Below, one piece after another: positions 45,374 through 54,023 of a DNA stretch of 64,000 nt. Source of the stretch: UKL13-2 sp038206765. GTDB taxonomy: Bacteria > Pseudomonadota > Gammaproteobacteria > Burkholderiales > Usitatibacteraceae. Made by a program: the position numbers and the translations under genes. The notes under the pieces were generated by a model. It did not search any database. It saw nothing but the letters and a program-made list of their open reading frames with translations, and was not told the DNA's origin. Numbering within the stretch: position 1 is the first letter of the stretch; the number at the start of each line of letters is the position of its first letter. The stretch is from positions 1-64,000 of the forward strand of contig JBBRAM010000021.1 of the NCBI GenBank assembly GCA_038206765.1, given 5' to 3'.

Positions 45374-45982
45374 TTACTTTGTTACTTCGTTCGTCTTCTT
45401 TTCATGAATGCGCTTGCTTTGGCGATTCTCTGATTTTTGCACGCTAGCTTGTTCCGCTGCGCCAACATGCCCGTCACGACCGGCGGCCGCTTCTTTGGCA
45501 TTCACTTTTGCCTGGCCGGCTTCGAGCTTGCTCACTTCTTTGTTGGTCAACGTTCCCGATTTCACGCCCTGCCCAATACGCTTTTCCTGATTCACGTTGC
45601 GTTGCACCTCAGCTTGCATGCGTTTCGATGAAGCGGAATTCGGGTTGCCTTTTTGCGCATCGTGCTTTTCTTTGTAAATAGCGGCGCTCTCTGCGTTTTG
45701 TGCTTTTTCAATACGAGCCTTTTCACCAGCGCCCAGTTTTCCATCTTTGAGCGCATTTTTTTCCATGCGATTGATTTTGGCTTCACCGGCTTCTAAACGT
45801 GCTGCCTCTTTGGTATTGAGTTCGCCTGATTTCAAACCCTGCTCAATACGTTTTTGCTGGTTCACATCGCGCTGCACTTCGGTTGCGGTATTTTGCGCAA
45901 ATGCGCTGCCGGCTAAGGTGAGCAAAACGGCGGCAGACATCGCTGCAACTGACTGGTTAATGATGTTCATGCGGTTTTTCAT
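45374..45982 (-). CDS. Exported protein with two tandem 62-residue repeats
   Basis: 202 residues. Start 45982 is chosen for GGAGAG 3 bp upstream; the frame is open to 46021. A Sec signal (MSAAVLLTLAGSAFA) is followed by two similar helical repeats. One begins VQRDVNQQKRIEQGLKSGEL and the other VQRNVNQEKRIGQGVKSGTL, each with KEAARLEAGEA-like and GEKARIEKAQN-like ends. It is rich in Lys, Glu and Gln and has no cysteines. Related two-repeat proteins are common in Burkholderiales, without known function. It is a single leftward gene. Confidence 0.8.
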   Translation of the reverse strand: MKNRMNIINQSVAAMSAAVLLTLAGSAFAQNTATEVQRDVNQQKRIEQGLKSGELNTKEAARLEAGEAKINRMEKNALKDGKLGAGEKARIEKAQNAESAAIYKEKHDAQKGNPNSASSKRMQAEVQRNVNQEKRIGQGVKSGTLTNKEVSKLEAGQAKVNAKEAAAGRDGHVGAAEQASVQKSENRQSKRIHEKKTNEVTK

Positions 45983-46162
45983 GTTCTCTCCAAAAGACGC
46001 TGACGGTATTGTCATGCTCAACTAACGGCGCAAGGTAAATTCAGTTTACCCAGGGGCCGAGGCGAGTTGTAACAAGAGTTATCCGTTGCCTTTTTGTGGC
46101 ATCGCCAATTGGTATTGAGATTTGAAATGGCGCAGCAACACGTTGGCGTTGGGCGACAAACA

Positions 46163-46933
46163 CTAAGCCGAAAGCCCGCCATCCACCACCAGATGATGTC
46201 CGACCACATATGAGGCATCTTCCGAGCACAGCCATAAAATCGGCGCGGCAACTTCATCAGCGCGGCCGACGCGATGCAGGGGGATTTGCGCTTCCATCGC
46301 CGCATAGTGTTCGGCGATTTCCGCTTCTGTTTTACCGAAGAGGCGACGCTGACGGCGCGGTGTTTCAATCGCGCCGGGGCACACACTGTTGATACGAATG
46401 CCCAGCGCCGCATATTCCTTTGCCGCCGCGGCGGTGAGGCCGTTCACGCCGTGTTTGGTGGCGGAATACATCGCCGCATTCGGGCTGGCTAAAAAACCGT
46501 TGACAGATGACACATTCACAATGCATCCGCCCCCCGTTTTGAGCATCGCCTCGATTTCGTATTTCATGCAGCACCAAACACCACGCAAATCGGTGTTGAT
46601 GCTGTGGTCAACCGCGTCAATTGGAATATCGGCCGTGGGCACCAACGGGAAACTGGCCGCTGCGTTGTTGACCGCAAAATCGATCCGACCGAAAACCGCA
46701 ATGCATGTTGCCACCATTGCCGCTACCTCATCGGGTTTGCTCATGTCTGCTGAATGGAAATGGGCATCGGCACTGATCGCTTTTAGGGAAGCTAATGCGC
46801 CCGCACCTTTGTCGGCGCTGCGCCCGACGATGAAGACTTTTGCGTTGGCGTGCGCAAAACGGATTGCGGTGGCTAAGCCAATGCCTTCAGTGCCGCCGGT
46901 GATGAGGGCTACTTTGTTCAGGAAATTGTGCAT
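46163..46933 (-). CDS. Short-chain dehydrogenase/reductase
   Basis: 256 residues, classical SDR. NAD(P) motif ITGGTEGIG (about 11-19), NNAA (about 88-91), catalytic S in NVSSVNG, YSATKHG with Y and K, and CPGAIETP. It reduces or oxidises alcohol/ketone groups; the substrate is not deducible. It lies 19 bp after the HAD gene and is the last gene of the rpfE-recJ leftward unit. Confidence 0.92.
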   Translation of the reverse strand: MHNFLNKVALITGGTEGIGLATAIRFAHANAKVFIVGRSADKGAGALASLKAISADAHFHSADMSKPDEVAAMVATCIAVFGRIDFAVNNAAASFPLVPTADIPIDAVDHSINTDLRGVWCCMKYEIEAMLKTGGGCIVNVSSVNGFLASPNAAMYSATKHGVNGLTAAAAKEYAALGIRINSVCPGAIETPRRQRRLFGKTEAEIAEHYAAMEAQIPLHRVGRADEVAAPILWLCSEDASYVVGHHLVVDGGLSA

Positions 46934-46952
46934 GGTGGCTTTCGCCTCATTT

Positions 46953-47555
46953 TTAATTTGGCAGTATGCTCAGTTCAACAAGCTTGTCAAGAACATCAGC
47001 AGGGCTTCGTGCAATATAAGCTTCAATGCCCGCCTTTCGTGCGCCGATGCAATTGATCTCATTGTCGTCGAAAAAAATCGCCTCTTCGGCACTGATGCCA
47101 ACTACGTTAAGCGCATGAAGGAAGTATTCGAGGTCGGGCTTTAGCTTACCAATTTTATGGGAAGCAATAATGTGGTTGAAGTGGGCAGGCACGCCGGTAG
47201 CCTCAATCTGCGGCCAATGCGCGGCGCAGGTGTTGGTTAGTAACGCCATCGTGGCGTGCGAATGAATGTCATCCAGGAGTTGGTGTGTTTCGGAAAATGG
47301 GCCAACGATCCAGCGATGAAAGCTCGATATAAACTCATCGGCACAAATAGAAAGCTCGTATTCATCGACGAGCGAGGCGGCAAAAACTTGAACCGAAATT
47401 TGCCCGCGCTCATGTGCGCGTACGGCTGGCGACGCGAGCCAGCGTGCCCAAATCTGTTCGCGCGAAAAACTGCTGCCGAGCAATTTCAGCATTTCACGCT
47501 CGCCAGCGATTTCAATTAACACACCGCCTAAATCCAAGAGGATTGCTTTTTTCAT
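46953..47555 (-). CDS. HAD-family hydrolase (YihX-like)
   Basis: 200 residues. HAD motif I is LLDLGGVL with the nucleophile D (the second Asp is replaced by Gly, as in the YihX-like group), motif II is ALLTNT, motif III is IGKLKPD and motif IV is FFDDNEIN. The family dephosphorylates small phosphates. The ATG at 47555 overlaps the DUF3820 gene end by 4 bp. Confidence 0.88.
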   Translation of the reverse strand: MKKAILLDLGGVLIEIAGEREMLKLLGSSFSREQIWARWLASPAVRAHERGQISVQVFAASLVDEYELSICADEFISSFHRWIVGPFSETHQLLDDIHSHATMALLTNTCAAHWPQIEATGVPAHFNHIIASHKIGKLKPDLEYFLHALNVVGISAEEAIFFDDNEINCIGARKAGIEAYIARSPADVLDKLVELSILPN

Positions 47556-47776
47556 CGGTTCCGCAACGGCTCCAACAGTCCCGACAAACCATTGTGGTCA
47601 ATTTCCCGCATTAGCGCGAGTAGCCTGCCAAGCTCCCCTTCTGGAAACCCTTTACGAGCGAACCAGTGTAAATAATTGCCGGGTAAATCACACAACAATC
47701 GGCCTTGGTATTTTCCAAACGGGATTTTTACGGTCACTAATCTTTGTAAATCTTCGGGTTCCATTTTGCAAATCAC
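47552..47776 (-). CDS. DUF3820 family protein
   Basis: 74 residues with the typical core KIPFGKYQGRLLCDLPGNYLHWF and a LGRLLALMREI helix. The start may be the GTG at 47776, overlapping the recJ stop (GTGA), or the ATG at 47764. The function is unknown; some homologues are linked to virulence or quorum-sensing regulation in Pseudomonas. It is coupled between recJ and the HAD gene. Confidence 0.85.
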   Translation of the reverse strand: MICKMEPEDLQRLVTVKIPFGKYQGRLLCDLPGNYLHWFARKGFPEGELGRLLALMREIDHNGLSGLLEPLRNR

Positions 47777-49467
47777 ATCGTGTGATCGAGCATCAATTGC
47801 AAGGTGGTATTGCCACGAAACTCGTTGATTGATGGTCTAAACACCGCGCCGATACTCGTGTTTAGGGCATCAGGCGAGCCAAACCGCATCGCCTCAAAGA
47901 CAGTTCCATCGAGCGATAATTTGAGCTTCAAGTGTTTTTCGCCGACCACACGTTGCTCAACGACCTTAAATTCCCCGGTGAAGGAGGGCGCAGCAAAACC
48001 TTGCCCCCAAATTTGCGATTCGAGCGACTGTACGAAATCAAATGTGAGTTCATTTGCGCGAAGCGGGCCGTCAGTCTCGATGCGTTCTTGCAAATCGGTT
48101 GGCGACAATAAATTGCGCACGACGTTCTCGAATGCGCTCGCAAAATCAGAAAATGCCGTTTGCGGAATCGTTAGCCCCGCTGCCATCGCATGCCCGCCGA
48201 ATTTAGTGATGATGCCGGGATGGCGTTTCGTTACCAAATCGAGCGCATCACGCATATGCAGGCCCTGAATGGAGCGCCCCGAACCCTTTAGATTCCCTTC
48301 CCCGTCAGCAGCAAAGGCAATCACGGGACGATGATATTTTTCGCGAATGCGTGAGGCCAATATGCCCACCACGCCTTGATGCCAGTTCGGCTCGAAGATC
48401 GCCAATGAATATCGCAGACCAACATCAATTTCCGCCAGTGAAACCAACGCTTCATCTTTCATGTCGGATTCAATCGCGCGACGTTCGCGGTTGAGTTCAT
48501 CAAGCTTGGTGGCAAGGTTGAGTGCGATTGCATCGTTATCCGCCAGCAAGCACGCGATCCCCAACGACATATCCTCTAATCGCCCGGCCGCATTCAAACG
48601 CGGGCCAACCACAAAGCCCATGTCGTAGGTGCTGACTTTTCGGTAATCGCGTCCGCCAACTTGCAAAATTGCGCGAATGCCGGCCGACATGCGCCCCGCG
48701 CGGATGCGGGCAAGACCTTGCTCGACCAAGACGCGATTATTGTGATCAAGACGGACTACATCGGCCACCGTGCCGAGCGCAACGAGATCCAGCAAATCAG
48801 CTAAGTTGGGCTCGGGCATCCGCGAGGAATCGGAGAAATGCCCGCGGTCACGCAACAACGCCCTCAACGCCAACATTACATAAAAAATAACGCCGACCCC
48901 GGCTAAATTTTTGCTGCCAAAACTGTCGCCACGTTGATTCGGATTCACGATCACGGCCGCATCGGGCAAGGCATCGCCGGGTAAATGATGATCGGTCACC
49001 ACGACCTGAATGCCGCGCCGATTTGCCTCGGCGACGCCGTCCACACTGGCGATACCGTTATCGACGGTGATAATGATGTCGGGGTTTTTTTCGGCGGCCA
49101 ACGCGACAATTTCCGGCGTTAAGCCATACCCGTATTTAAAGCGATCCGGCACTACGTAATCGACCGCAGTACCCATGGCCCGCAATGCGCGCATGGCCAC
49201 CGCGCAGGCGGTCGCGCCGTCGGCATCGTAGTCAGCGACGATGAGGAGCTTTTTTTTGGCCACGATCGCATCGGCCAACAACAAGGCGGCGGCATCGATG
49301 TGCGCAAGTTGCGCGGGTGGCAGGAGTGATGTCATGCCGTAATCAAGCTCGTGTGCGCCGGTCACCCCGCGTGCCGCAAATAGCCTCGCCATGCGAGGGT
49401 CAACTTGGCCTGCAATGAGCGCAGCACACGCGCCAGCGTCGCGGCTACGGGTGACGATTTCAACCAT
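47773..49467 (-). CDS. recJ: Single-stranded-DNA-specific exonuclease RecJ
   Basis: 564 residues from the ATG at 49467 (MVEIVTRSRD). The frame is open to a TTG at 49503. DHH motifs: VADYDADGATA (about 75-85), TVDNGI and VVTDHHLPG. The DHHA1 part has KFGGHAMAAGLTI and an OB fold follows. It degrades 5' single-stranded DNA in recombination and mismatch repair. It overlaps DUF3820 by 4 bp at its end and follows rpfE by 44 bp. Confidence 0.96.
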   Translation of the reverse strand: MVEIVTRSRDAGACAALIAGQVDPRMARLFAARGVTGAHELDYGMTSLLPPAQLAHIDAAALLLADAIVAKKKLLIVADYDADGATACAVAMRALRAMGTAVDYVVPDRFKYGYGLTPEIVALAAEKNPDIIITVDNGIASVDGVAEANRRGIQVVVTDHHLPGDALPDAAVIVNPNQRGDSFGSKNLAGVGVIFYVMLALRALLRDRGHFSDSSRMPEPNLADLLDLVALGTVADVVRLDHNNRVLVEQGLARIRAGRMSAGIRAILQVGGRDYRKVSTYDMGFVVGPRLNAAGRLEDMSLGIACLLADNDAIALNLATKLDELNRERRAIESDMKDEALVSLAEIDVGLRYSLAIFEPNWHQGVVGILASRIREKYHRPVIAFAADGEGNLKGSGRSIQGLHMRDALDLVTKRHPGIITKFGGHAMAAGLTIPQTAFSDFASAFENVVRNLLSPTDLQERIETDGPLRANELTFDFVQSLESQIWGQGFAAPSFTGEFKVVEQRVVGEKHLKLKLSLDGTVFEAMRFGSPDALNTSIGAVFRPSINEFRGNTTLQLMLDHTM

Positions 49468-49511
49468 GGGAGGCGACAGCGAAAGGAGAGCAAAACTGAT
49501 CAAAAAAACAA

Positions 49512-50642
49512 CTACGCATAGTCAGCCAATTTTTTCTTTACCACCAACGGCTTCAAAATTCTCCAAAACTCCCACGGTTGTGGCTGCACCACGTTCACGC
49601 GGAATGAAACAGATTCATTGGGCAGTATCAACGTAAACGATTCAATGGTGCGGTCAACAATCGCCGCTCTGATGGGCTGCAGCCAGTCGGTGTCAATCGC
49701 CTGCACCGCCATCATCCAGTCATGCCGCTGGCCTGCTCGGATGGCTTTGGTTGGCTGGTGCAGCACCACGATGTTGTGGGTGCTGGCAATCGGCATGAGT
49801 CCGTAACCGGCGGGTAAGGCACTCACTGCTAATTTATTGCGCACCGCCAAACCCCGCGCCAGTGCTAGCTTTGCGAGCAGTAGCTTATATGGATATTCTG
49901 GTTTGGCGGGACCTTTAACGGTTGGTGTTAATAGCAAATTTCTGTTATTACGAATCGCCAACATATGCGCCGTGTTGGCCGGTTTTGCGGTTGGCTCGGC
50001 TACGCGAAAGCTGCCACCACCCCAAAACCAGAGGCCGTTTATCGGCAGTTGATTGTTTTCCTGCCGGGCGATATTCACCGGATGGTCATGCAGCAACATT
50101 TGCAATTCATTTTGCAAACTCCGCCAATTGATCTTGCCTTCATTGTTGGCCGGTAAATGGTCGAACACGTTCGCGCCGTTCGCTTTCCACAATGGCGTGG
50201 TATCGGGTATTTCATCATGCGGAATCTTTAGATACCAGCGTGCGGCATCGCGCGCCTCAATGATAAGACCATCGCTCGCTAAATGCCGATTTAGGGTTTC
50301 GACAATAGCCTGTGCCTCGTCCATCGTCGGCTCGATCACATGTGAATCCATCAGCTGCACATTGTCGCGGCTGATGTGCAAATGCACCGGATCGGCTCTG
50401 AGCCACATATCGTCCCCCGGCGTGCCGCCATCAGCTAGCAGTGTGAGTGCCGCGACAGGGTTGGAAGCGATAAATTTTAAGCCTAGCTCGTGCAGGCAGG
50501 ATTCTTCCAAAAAACGCCCCGGCTGGCGTTTAATGTCGCCCATTGCCAGCAGCGTTTGCAGGTTTGGCAAGGCAGGTAAATCTTGGCGGGCGATAAAAGT
50601 TGGCGGGGGGATTAAATCGGGGATCAGTAGAGTCAAGTGCAT
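49512..50642 (-). CDS. RpfE-type regulatory/phosphoglycerate-mutase-like protein
   Basis: 376 residues from the ATG at 50642 (MHLTLLIPDLIPP), the usual family start. It resembles the COG4255 / RpfE group found beside recJ in beta- and gammaproteobacteria, with NPVAALTLLADG, LRADPVHLHISRDNVQLMD (about 85-105) and PINGLWFWGGG (about 195-210). Its function is poorly known; some annotations call it a phosphoglycerate mutase-like protein. Upstream, the first 15 codons are duplicated in tandem, so the frame stays open to 50807 and alternative starts may exist. Confidence 0.82.
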   Translation of the reverse strand: MHLTLLIPDLIPPPTFIARQDLPALPNLQTLLAMGDIKRQPGRFLEESCLHELGLKFIASNPVAALTLLADGGTPGDDMWLRADPVHLHISRDNVQLMDSHVIEPTMDEAQAIVETLNRHLASDGLIIEARDAARWYLKIPHDEIPDTTPLWKANGANVFDHLPANNEGKINWRSLQNELQMLLHDHPVNIARQENNQLPINGLWFWGGGSFRVAEPTAKPANTAHMLAIRNNRNLLLTPTVKGPAKPEYPYKLLLAKLALARGLAVRNKLAVSALPAGYGLMPIASTHNIVVLHQPTKAIRAGQRHDWMMAVQAIDTDWLQPIRAAIVDRTIESFTLILPNESVSFRVNVVQPQPWEFWRILKPLVVKKKLADYA

Positions 50643-50750
50643 AGAAGTGGCCGTCGGGATAATATCGGGGATCAGTAGAATGAGGTGCAAAAAAGTGGGC
50701 GGTAGATCAGATCGGCAATGAGGAGCGTGAGGCGCAGGATTGAATTTTAA
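50610..50750 (-). repeat. 47-48 bp tandem triplication at the 5' end of the RpfE-type gene
   Basis: TCGGGGATCAGTAG occurs at 50617-50630 and 50665-50678, and a diverged TCGGCAATGAGGA at 50712. Each copy encodes or once encoded a version of His-Leu-Thr-Leu-Leu-Ile-Pro-Asp. The third copy is out of frame. Confidence 0.8.
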
Positions 50751-50888
50751 CATTGCAGCGTGGTCTACCCGTAACCTTGCCGGTTTGTAGGACAGTTTGT
50801 GGCACACTCAGCATCTACGAAGCAACGGTAAATCCCCCGCTCTTCATCCATCCATCGCCCATTCATCACCCAGCCAACGGAAAACCCT

Positions 50889-52133
50889 TTGCAACCACTC
50901 TCACTCTTCATCGGCCTGCGCTACCTGCGCGCCAAGCGCGACAACAACTTCATATCATTTATTTCGCTAATTTCGATGGCCGGCATTGCCTTAGGCATCG
51001 CCGCGCTGATCGTCGTGCTTTCGGTCATGAACGGCTTTCAGAAAGAAGTGCGCGCCAAGATGCTGGGGGTGGCCTCGCATATCCAGATCAATGGTTTTGA
51101 GAGCGGTTTGGCCGATTGGCAGAATGTAATGTCGCTTGCGCAAAAAAATGCAGAAGTGATTGGCGCGGCACCGTTCGTGTCAGGGCAGGGCATGCTGACC
51201 TACGGGCAGACTTCACGCGGTGTTGGCATTCGCGGCATTGATCCCGCGTTGGAGAGCACCGTGGCTGATTTTGCGGCCAGCATGAAGATTGGCGAGCTGA
51301 CGGCATTGAAACCGGGCGAATACGGCATTGTCTTAGGCGCTGAATTGGCGCGGGCGTTGCAGGCCAATATGGGGACAAAAATTCAGTTGCTGATCCCGCA
51401 GGGCAGCACATCAATCGCGGGCCTAGTGCCGCGTTTGCGGACGTTTACGGTGGTGGGGATTTTTAGTTCAGGGCATTTCGAGTTTGATCTTAATTTGGCA
51501 CTCATCCACATCAAAGATGCGCAGGTTTTATACCGAATGGAGGACGCGATCAGCGGCGTACGCTTGAAAGTGAACGACCTGGACCGGGCGCCGATGGTGG
51601 CGAGAGCATTGGCAAAAGTCTTGCCGGTTGAGGGCTATGTGACGGACTGGACACAGCAAAACGCGGTCTATTTTCGCGCGGTGCAGATTGAAAAACGGAT
51701 GATGTTCATTATTCTCACGCTTATCATCGCGGTCGCGGCGTTTAATTTGGTATCAACGTTGGTGATGGTGGTGACGGACAAGCATCCTGATATCGCCATC
51801 TTGCGAACACTCGGCGCGTCGCCTTCGCTCATCATGAAAATTTTTGTTGTGCAGGGCGCATTGGTGGGTGTGATCGGCACCGTGATTGGCGTGGTGGGTG
51901 GCGTGCTGTTGGCGCTGAATGTCTCGGCGGTGGTGGTGGCAATTGAGCAAATATTTGGCTTCCAAGTGATCTCAAAGGAAATTTATTTCTTGACGGAGCT
52001 GCCATCTGATTTGCACTGGAATGATGTTTCGCAAATTGCCGTGATCGCGTTGGTGATGGCGCTGGTCGCCACGCTTTACCCGAGCTGGCGTGCCTCGAAA
52101 GTGAATCCGGCCGAGGCGCTGCGGTATGAGTGA
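50889..52133 (+). CDS. lolC: Lipoprotein-releasing ABC transporter permease (LolC/LolE family)
   Basis: 414 residues. The N-terminal helix block SLFIGLRYLRAKR...FISFISLISM and ALIVVLSVMNGFQKEV is characteristic. A large periplasmic domain and three C-terminal helices (FIILTLIIAVAAFNLVSTLVM, ILRTLGASPSLIMKIF coupling loop, LVMALVATLYPSWRA) follow. With LolD it detaches lipoproteins from the inner membrane and hands them to LolA. The start is a TTG at 50889. It overlaps lolD by 8 bp. LolC, LolE or a single LolF cannot be told apart here. Confidence 0.93.
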   Translation: MQPLSLFIGLRYLRAKRDNNFISFISLISMAGIALGIAALIVVLSVMNGFQKEVRAKMLGVASHIQINGFESGLADWQNVMSLAQKNAEVIGAAPFVSGQGMLTYGQTSRGVGIRGIDPALESTVADFAASMKIGELTALKPGEYGIVLGAELARALQANMGTKIQLLIPQGSTSIAGLVPRLRTFTVVGIFSSGHFEFDLNLALIHIKDAQVLYRMEDAISGVRLKVNDLDRAPMVARALAKVLPVEGYVTDWTQQNAVYFRAVQIEKRMMFIILTLIIAVAAFNLVSTLVMVVTDKHPDIAILRTLGASPSLIMKIFVVQGALVGVIGTVIGVVGGVLLALNVSAVVVAIEQIFGFQVISKEIYFLTELPSDLHWNDVSQIAVIALVMALVATLYPSWRASKVNPAEALRYE

Positions 52134-52836
52134 TGCCATGAGTGATGCTATGAATGAGGCAATGAATAATTCTGTCCTGGCGTGTCGGAACGTCGTTAAG
52201 ACATTTAAACAAGGCAAAAACGAGGTTCCTGTTTTGCGCGGTATTGATTTCACAGTGCAAAAAGGCGAAACCATCGCCATTGTTGGCGCCTCAGGTTCCG
52301 GCAAAAGCACGTTGCTGCATATCTTGGGCGGGCTTGATGCCTTGACCGAAGGCGAAGTCACCTTAATGGGCGAGCGGATGGATAGGCTGTCTGCGGTTGC
52401 ACAGGGCGATTTGCGTAACCGTGCGCTGGGATTTATTTATCAATTCCATCATTTGTTGCCCGAATTCACCGCGTTGGAAAATGTAGCGATGCCACTGGCC
52501 ATAAGGGGTGAAGAAACCAAACTCGCCAAAGAACGTGCAGCCGAAATGTTGAACGATGTCGGCTTGTCGCATCGCTTAACGCATAAACCCGGCGAGCTAT
52601 CGGGCGGTGAGCGTCAGCGTGTTGCCGTGGCGCGTGCGCTCGTCACGCATCCTGCATGCGTGCTGGCGGACGAGCCGACGGGCAACCTTGATCGTGGCAC
52701 CGCTGACAGCGTATTTGAACTGATCATGCGGCTGAACGCGAAATACGAAACGGCGCTGGTGATGGTGACACACGATCCGCAGCTGGCTGCAAAAATGTCG
52801 CGGAAGCTGGTGATTGCGGATGGGAAATTGACATAG
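52126..52836 (+). CDS. lolD: Lipoprotein-releasing ABC transporter ATP-binding protein LolD
   Basis: 236 residues with Walker A GASGSGKST (about 49-57), a Q-loop region FIYQFHHLLPEFTALENV (LolD-like), signature ELSGGERQRVAVARAL, Walker B CVLADEPTGNLD and H-loop VTHD. It powers LolC/E. The N-terminus MSDAMSDAMNEAMNNS is encoded by three 12-bp repeats (52126-52161), each with its own ATG, so several in-frame starts are possible. Confidence 0.95.
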   Translation: MSDAMSDAMNEAMNNSVLACRNVVKTFKQGKNEVPVLRGIDFTVQKGETIAIVGASGSGKSTLLHILGGLDALTEGEVTLMGERMDRLSAVAQGDLRNRALGFIYQFHHLLPEFTALENVAMPLAIRGEETKLAKERAAEMLNDVGLSHRLTHKPGELSGGERQRVAVARALVTHPACVLADEPTGNLDRGTADSVFELIMRLNAKYETALVMVTHDPQLAAKMSRKLVIADGKLT

Positions 52837-52842
52837 GGTTAG

Positions 52843-52884
52843 CCGCAACCGCAACCGCAACCGCAACCGCAACCGCAACCGCAA
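52843..52884 (+). repeat. CCGCAA hexanucleotide repeat, seven copies
   Basis: Seven perfect CCGCAA units directly after the lolD stop, then a degenerate CCGGAG-like tail to about 52912. It lies between convergent genes. Confidence 0.97.
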
Positions 52885-53003
52885 CTCAAACCGGAGCCGG
52901 AGTCGGAGCGCCCACGCGGCCAAACTCTAGTACCGGCGCGGCGTTTGAGGCTTTTTAGTGCATTGTGGTTGGTGCTTAGTAATTGGTGCTTGGTATTTAG
53001 GGC

Positions 53004-53357
53004 TCAGGCTTTCGGTATCCAGCGAAATTTCTTCAAATCAATTTTGCCACCTGCACTACCTTCTGCACTAAATTCCACGCCCTCGTTTTCCAAAAGCACA
53101 CGCTGATAATCATCACTACCCGATTCCCAATCCGCCAGCCGACGACTGACGCGACCTTGCGCATTGACGACGCGATGCCAAGGGATTTTGATATGGTCCG
53201 GTGTGAGCCGCAGCGCTAATCCGGCTTGTCGCGCTGCTCTCGGCATGCCCGCCAAAAGCGCAATTTGCCCGTAAGTTGCCACTTTGCCGCGCGGGATTTT
53301 TTTGACGACGGCGTAGATGCTGGCGTACTTATGATCATGTTTTTCCGCCGCCATCAA
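53004..53357 (-). CDS. Alkyltransferase-like protein (ATL, MGMT family without the reactive Cys)
   Basis: 117 residues. The family pattern GKVATYGQIALLAGMP...R is present, but the PCHRV active site reads IPWHRVV, with Trp in place of the methyl-accepting Cys. Such ATL proteins bind O6-alkylguanine and flag it for nucleotide excision repair rather than repairing it directly. It overlaps the DNA glycosylase gene by 4 bp, forming an alkylation-repair pair. Confidence 0.92.
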   Translation of the reverse strand: MMAAEKHDHKYASIYAVVKKIPRGKVATYGQIALLAGMPRAARQAGLALRLTPDHIKIPWHRVVNAQGRVSRRLADWESGSDDYQRVLLENEGVEFSAEGSAGGKIDLKKFRWIPKA

Positions 53358-53986
53358 TAAACCACCGGCTTCGCTTCAAGGGATCGCCATAAATACCACG
53401 AGGCAACTGTGTTCCAAGGTGCCCAGCGGGCGCGGTAGGCCTCGATCTCGGCCTTTCCGATTTGCTCGCCGTGGTGAAAATGCTTTTCAATCGCGCGGAT
53501 CACGCCAATGTCGGCGACCGGAAACACATTGGGCCGCATCATGTAAAAGATCAAAAACATTTCAGCGCTCCACCGGCCAATGCCTTTGATGCGTACCAAA
53601 TCGTCGATCACCTCATCGTCCGACATGGTGGCCCAACGACGCGGATTGACGAGTTTGTCGTTGAAATGCCGCGCTAAATCTTGAATGTAGACCGCTTTAC
53701 TGCCGGATAGTCCACACGCTCGCAACGCTTCAACCCGCATCCTTAATATTGCCGGCGCTGTGACTGTTTTTGAATTGATGTCGGCTGCAGCGACCAACCG
53801 GTTCCATACCGATTGTGCTGCGGCAACCGAAATTTGTTGCCCAACGATCGCGCGCGCCAGTGTCGCAAACGCACTGCCACGTGAGCGCAGGTCGGCTTCG
53901 GGATGGACCTTTATCAAACCGCGCATGACCTTGCAGCGTTTGGAAAGATCGCGCGATGCTTCATCCCAATATTCAGGTTTCATCAT
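53354..53986 (-). CDS. DNA-3-methyladenine glycosylase (AlkA/HhH-GPD family)
   Basis: 210 residues. The helix-hairpin-helix is LVRIKGIGRWSAEMFLIF (about 130-147) and the catalytic Asp follows in FPVADIG (about 160). An ARAIVGQQIS block is characteristic. It removes alkylated purines, starting base excision repair. It is the first gene of the pair with the ATL. Confidence 0.93.
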   Translation of the reverse strand: MMKPEYWDEASRDLSKRCKVMRGLIKVHPEADLRSRGSAFATLARAIVGQQISVAAAQSVWNRLVAAADINSKTVTAPAILRMRVEALRACGLSGSKAVYIQDLARHFNDKLVNPRRWATMSDDEVIDDLVRIKGIGRWSAEMFLIFYMMRPNVFPVADIGVIRAIEKHFHHGEQIGKAEIEAYRARWAPWNTVASWYLWRSLEAKPVVY

Positions 53987-54023
53987 TGCTCCCGTTAAGC
54001 GGTGAGGGTTGCTGCCATCGTTG

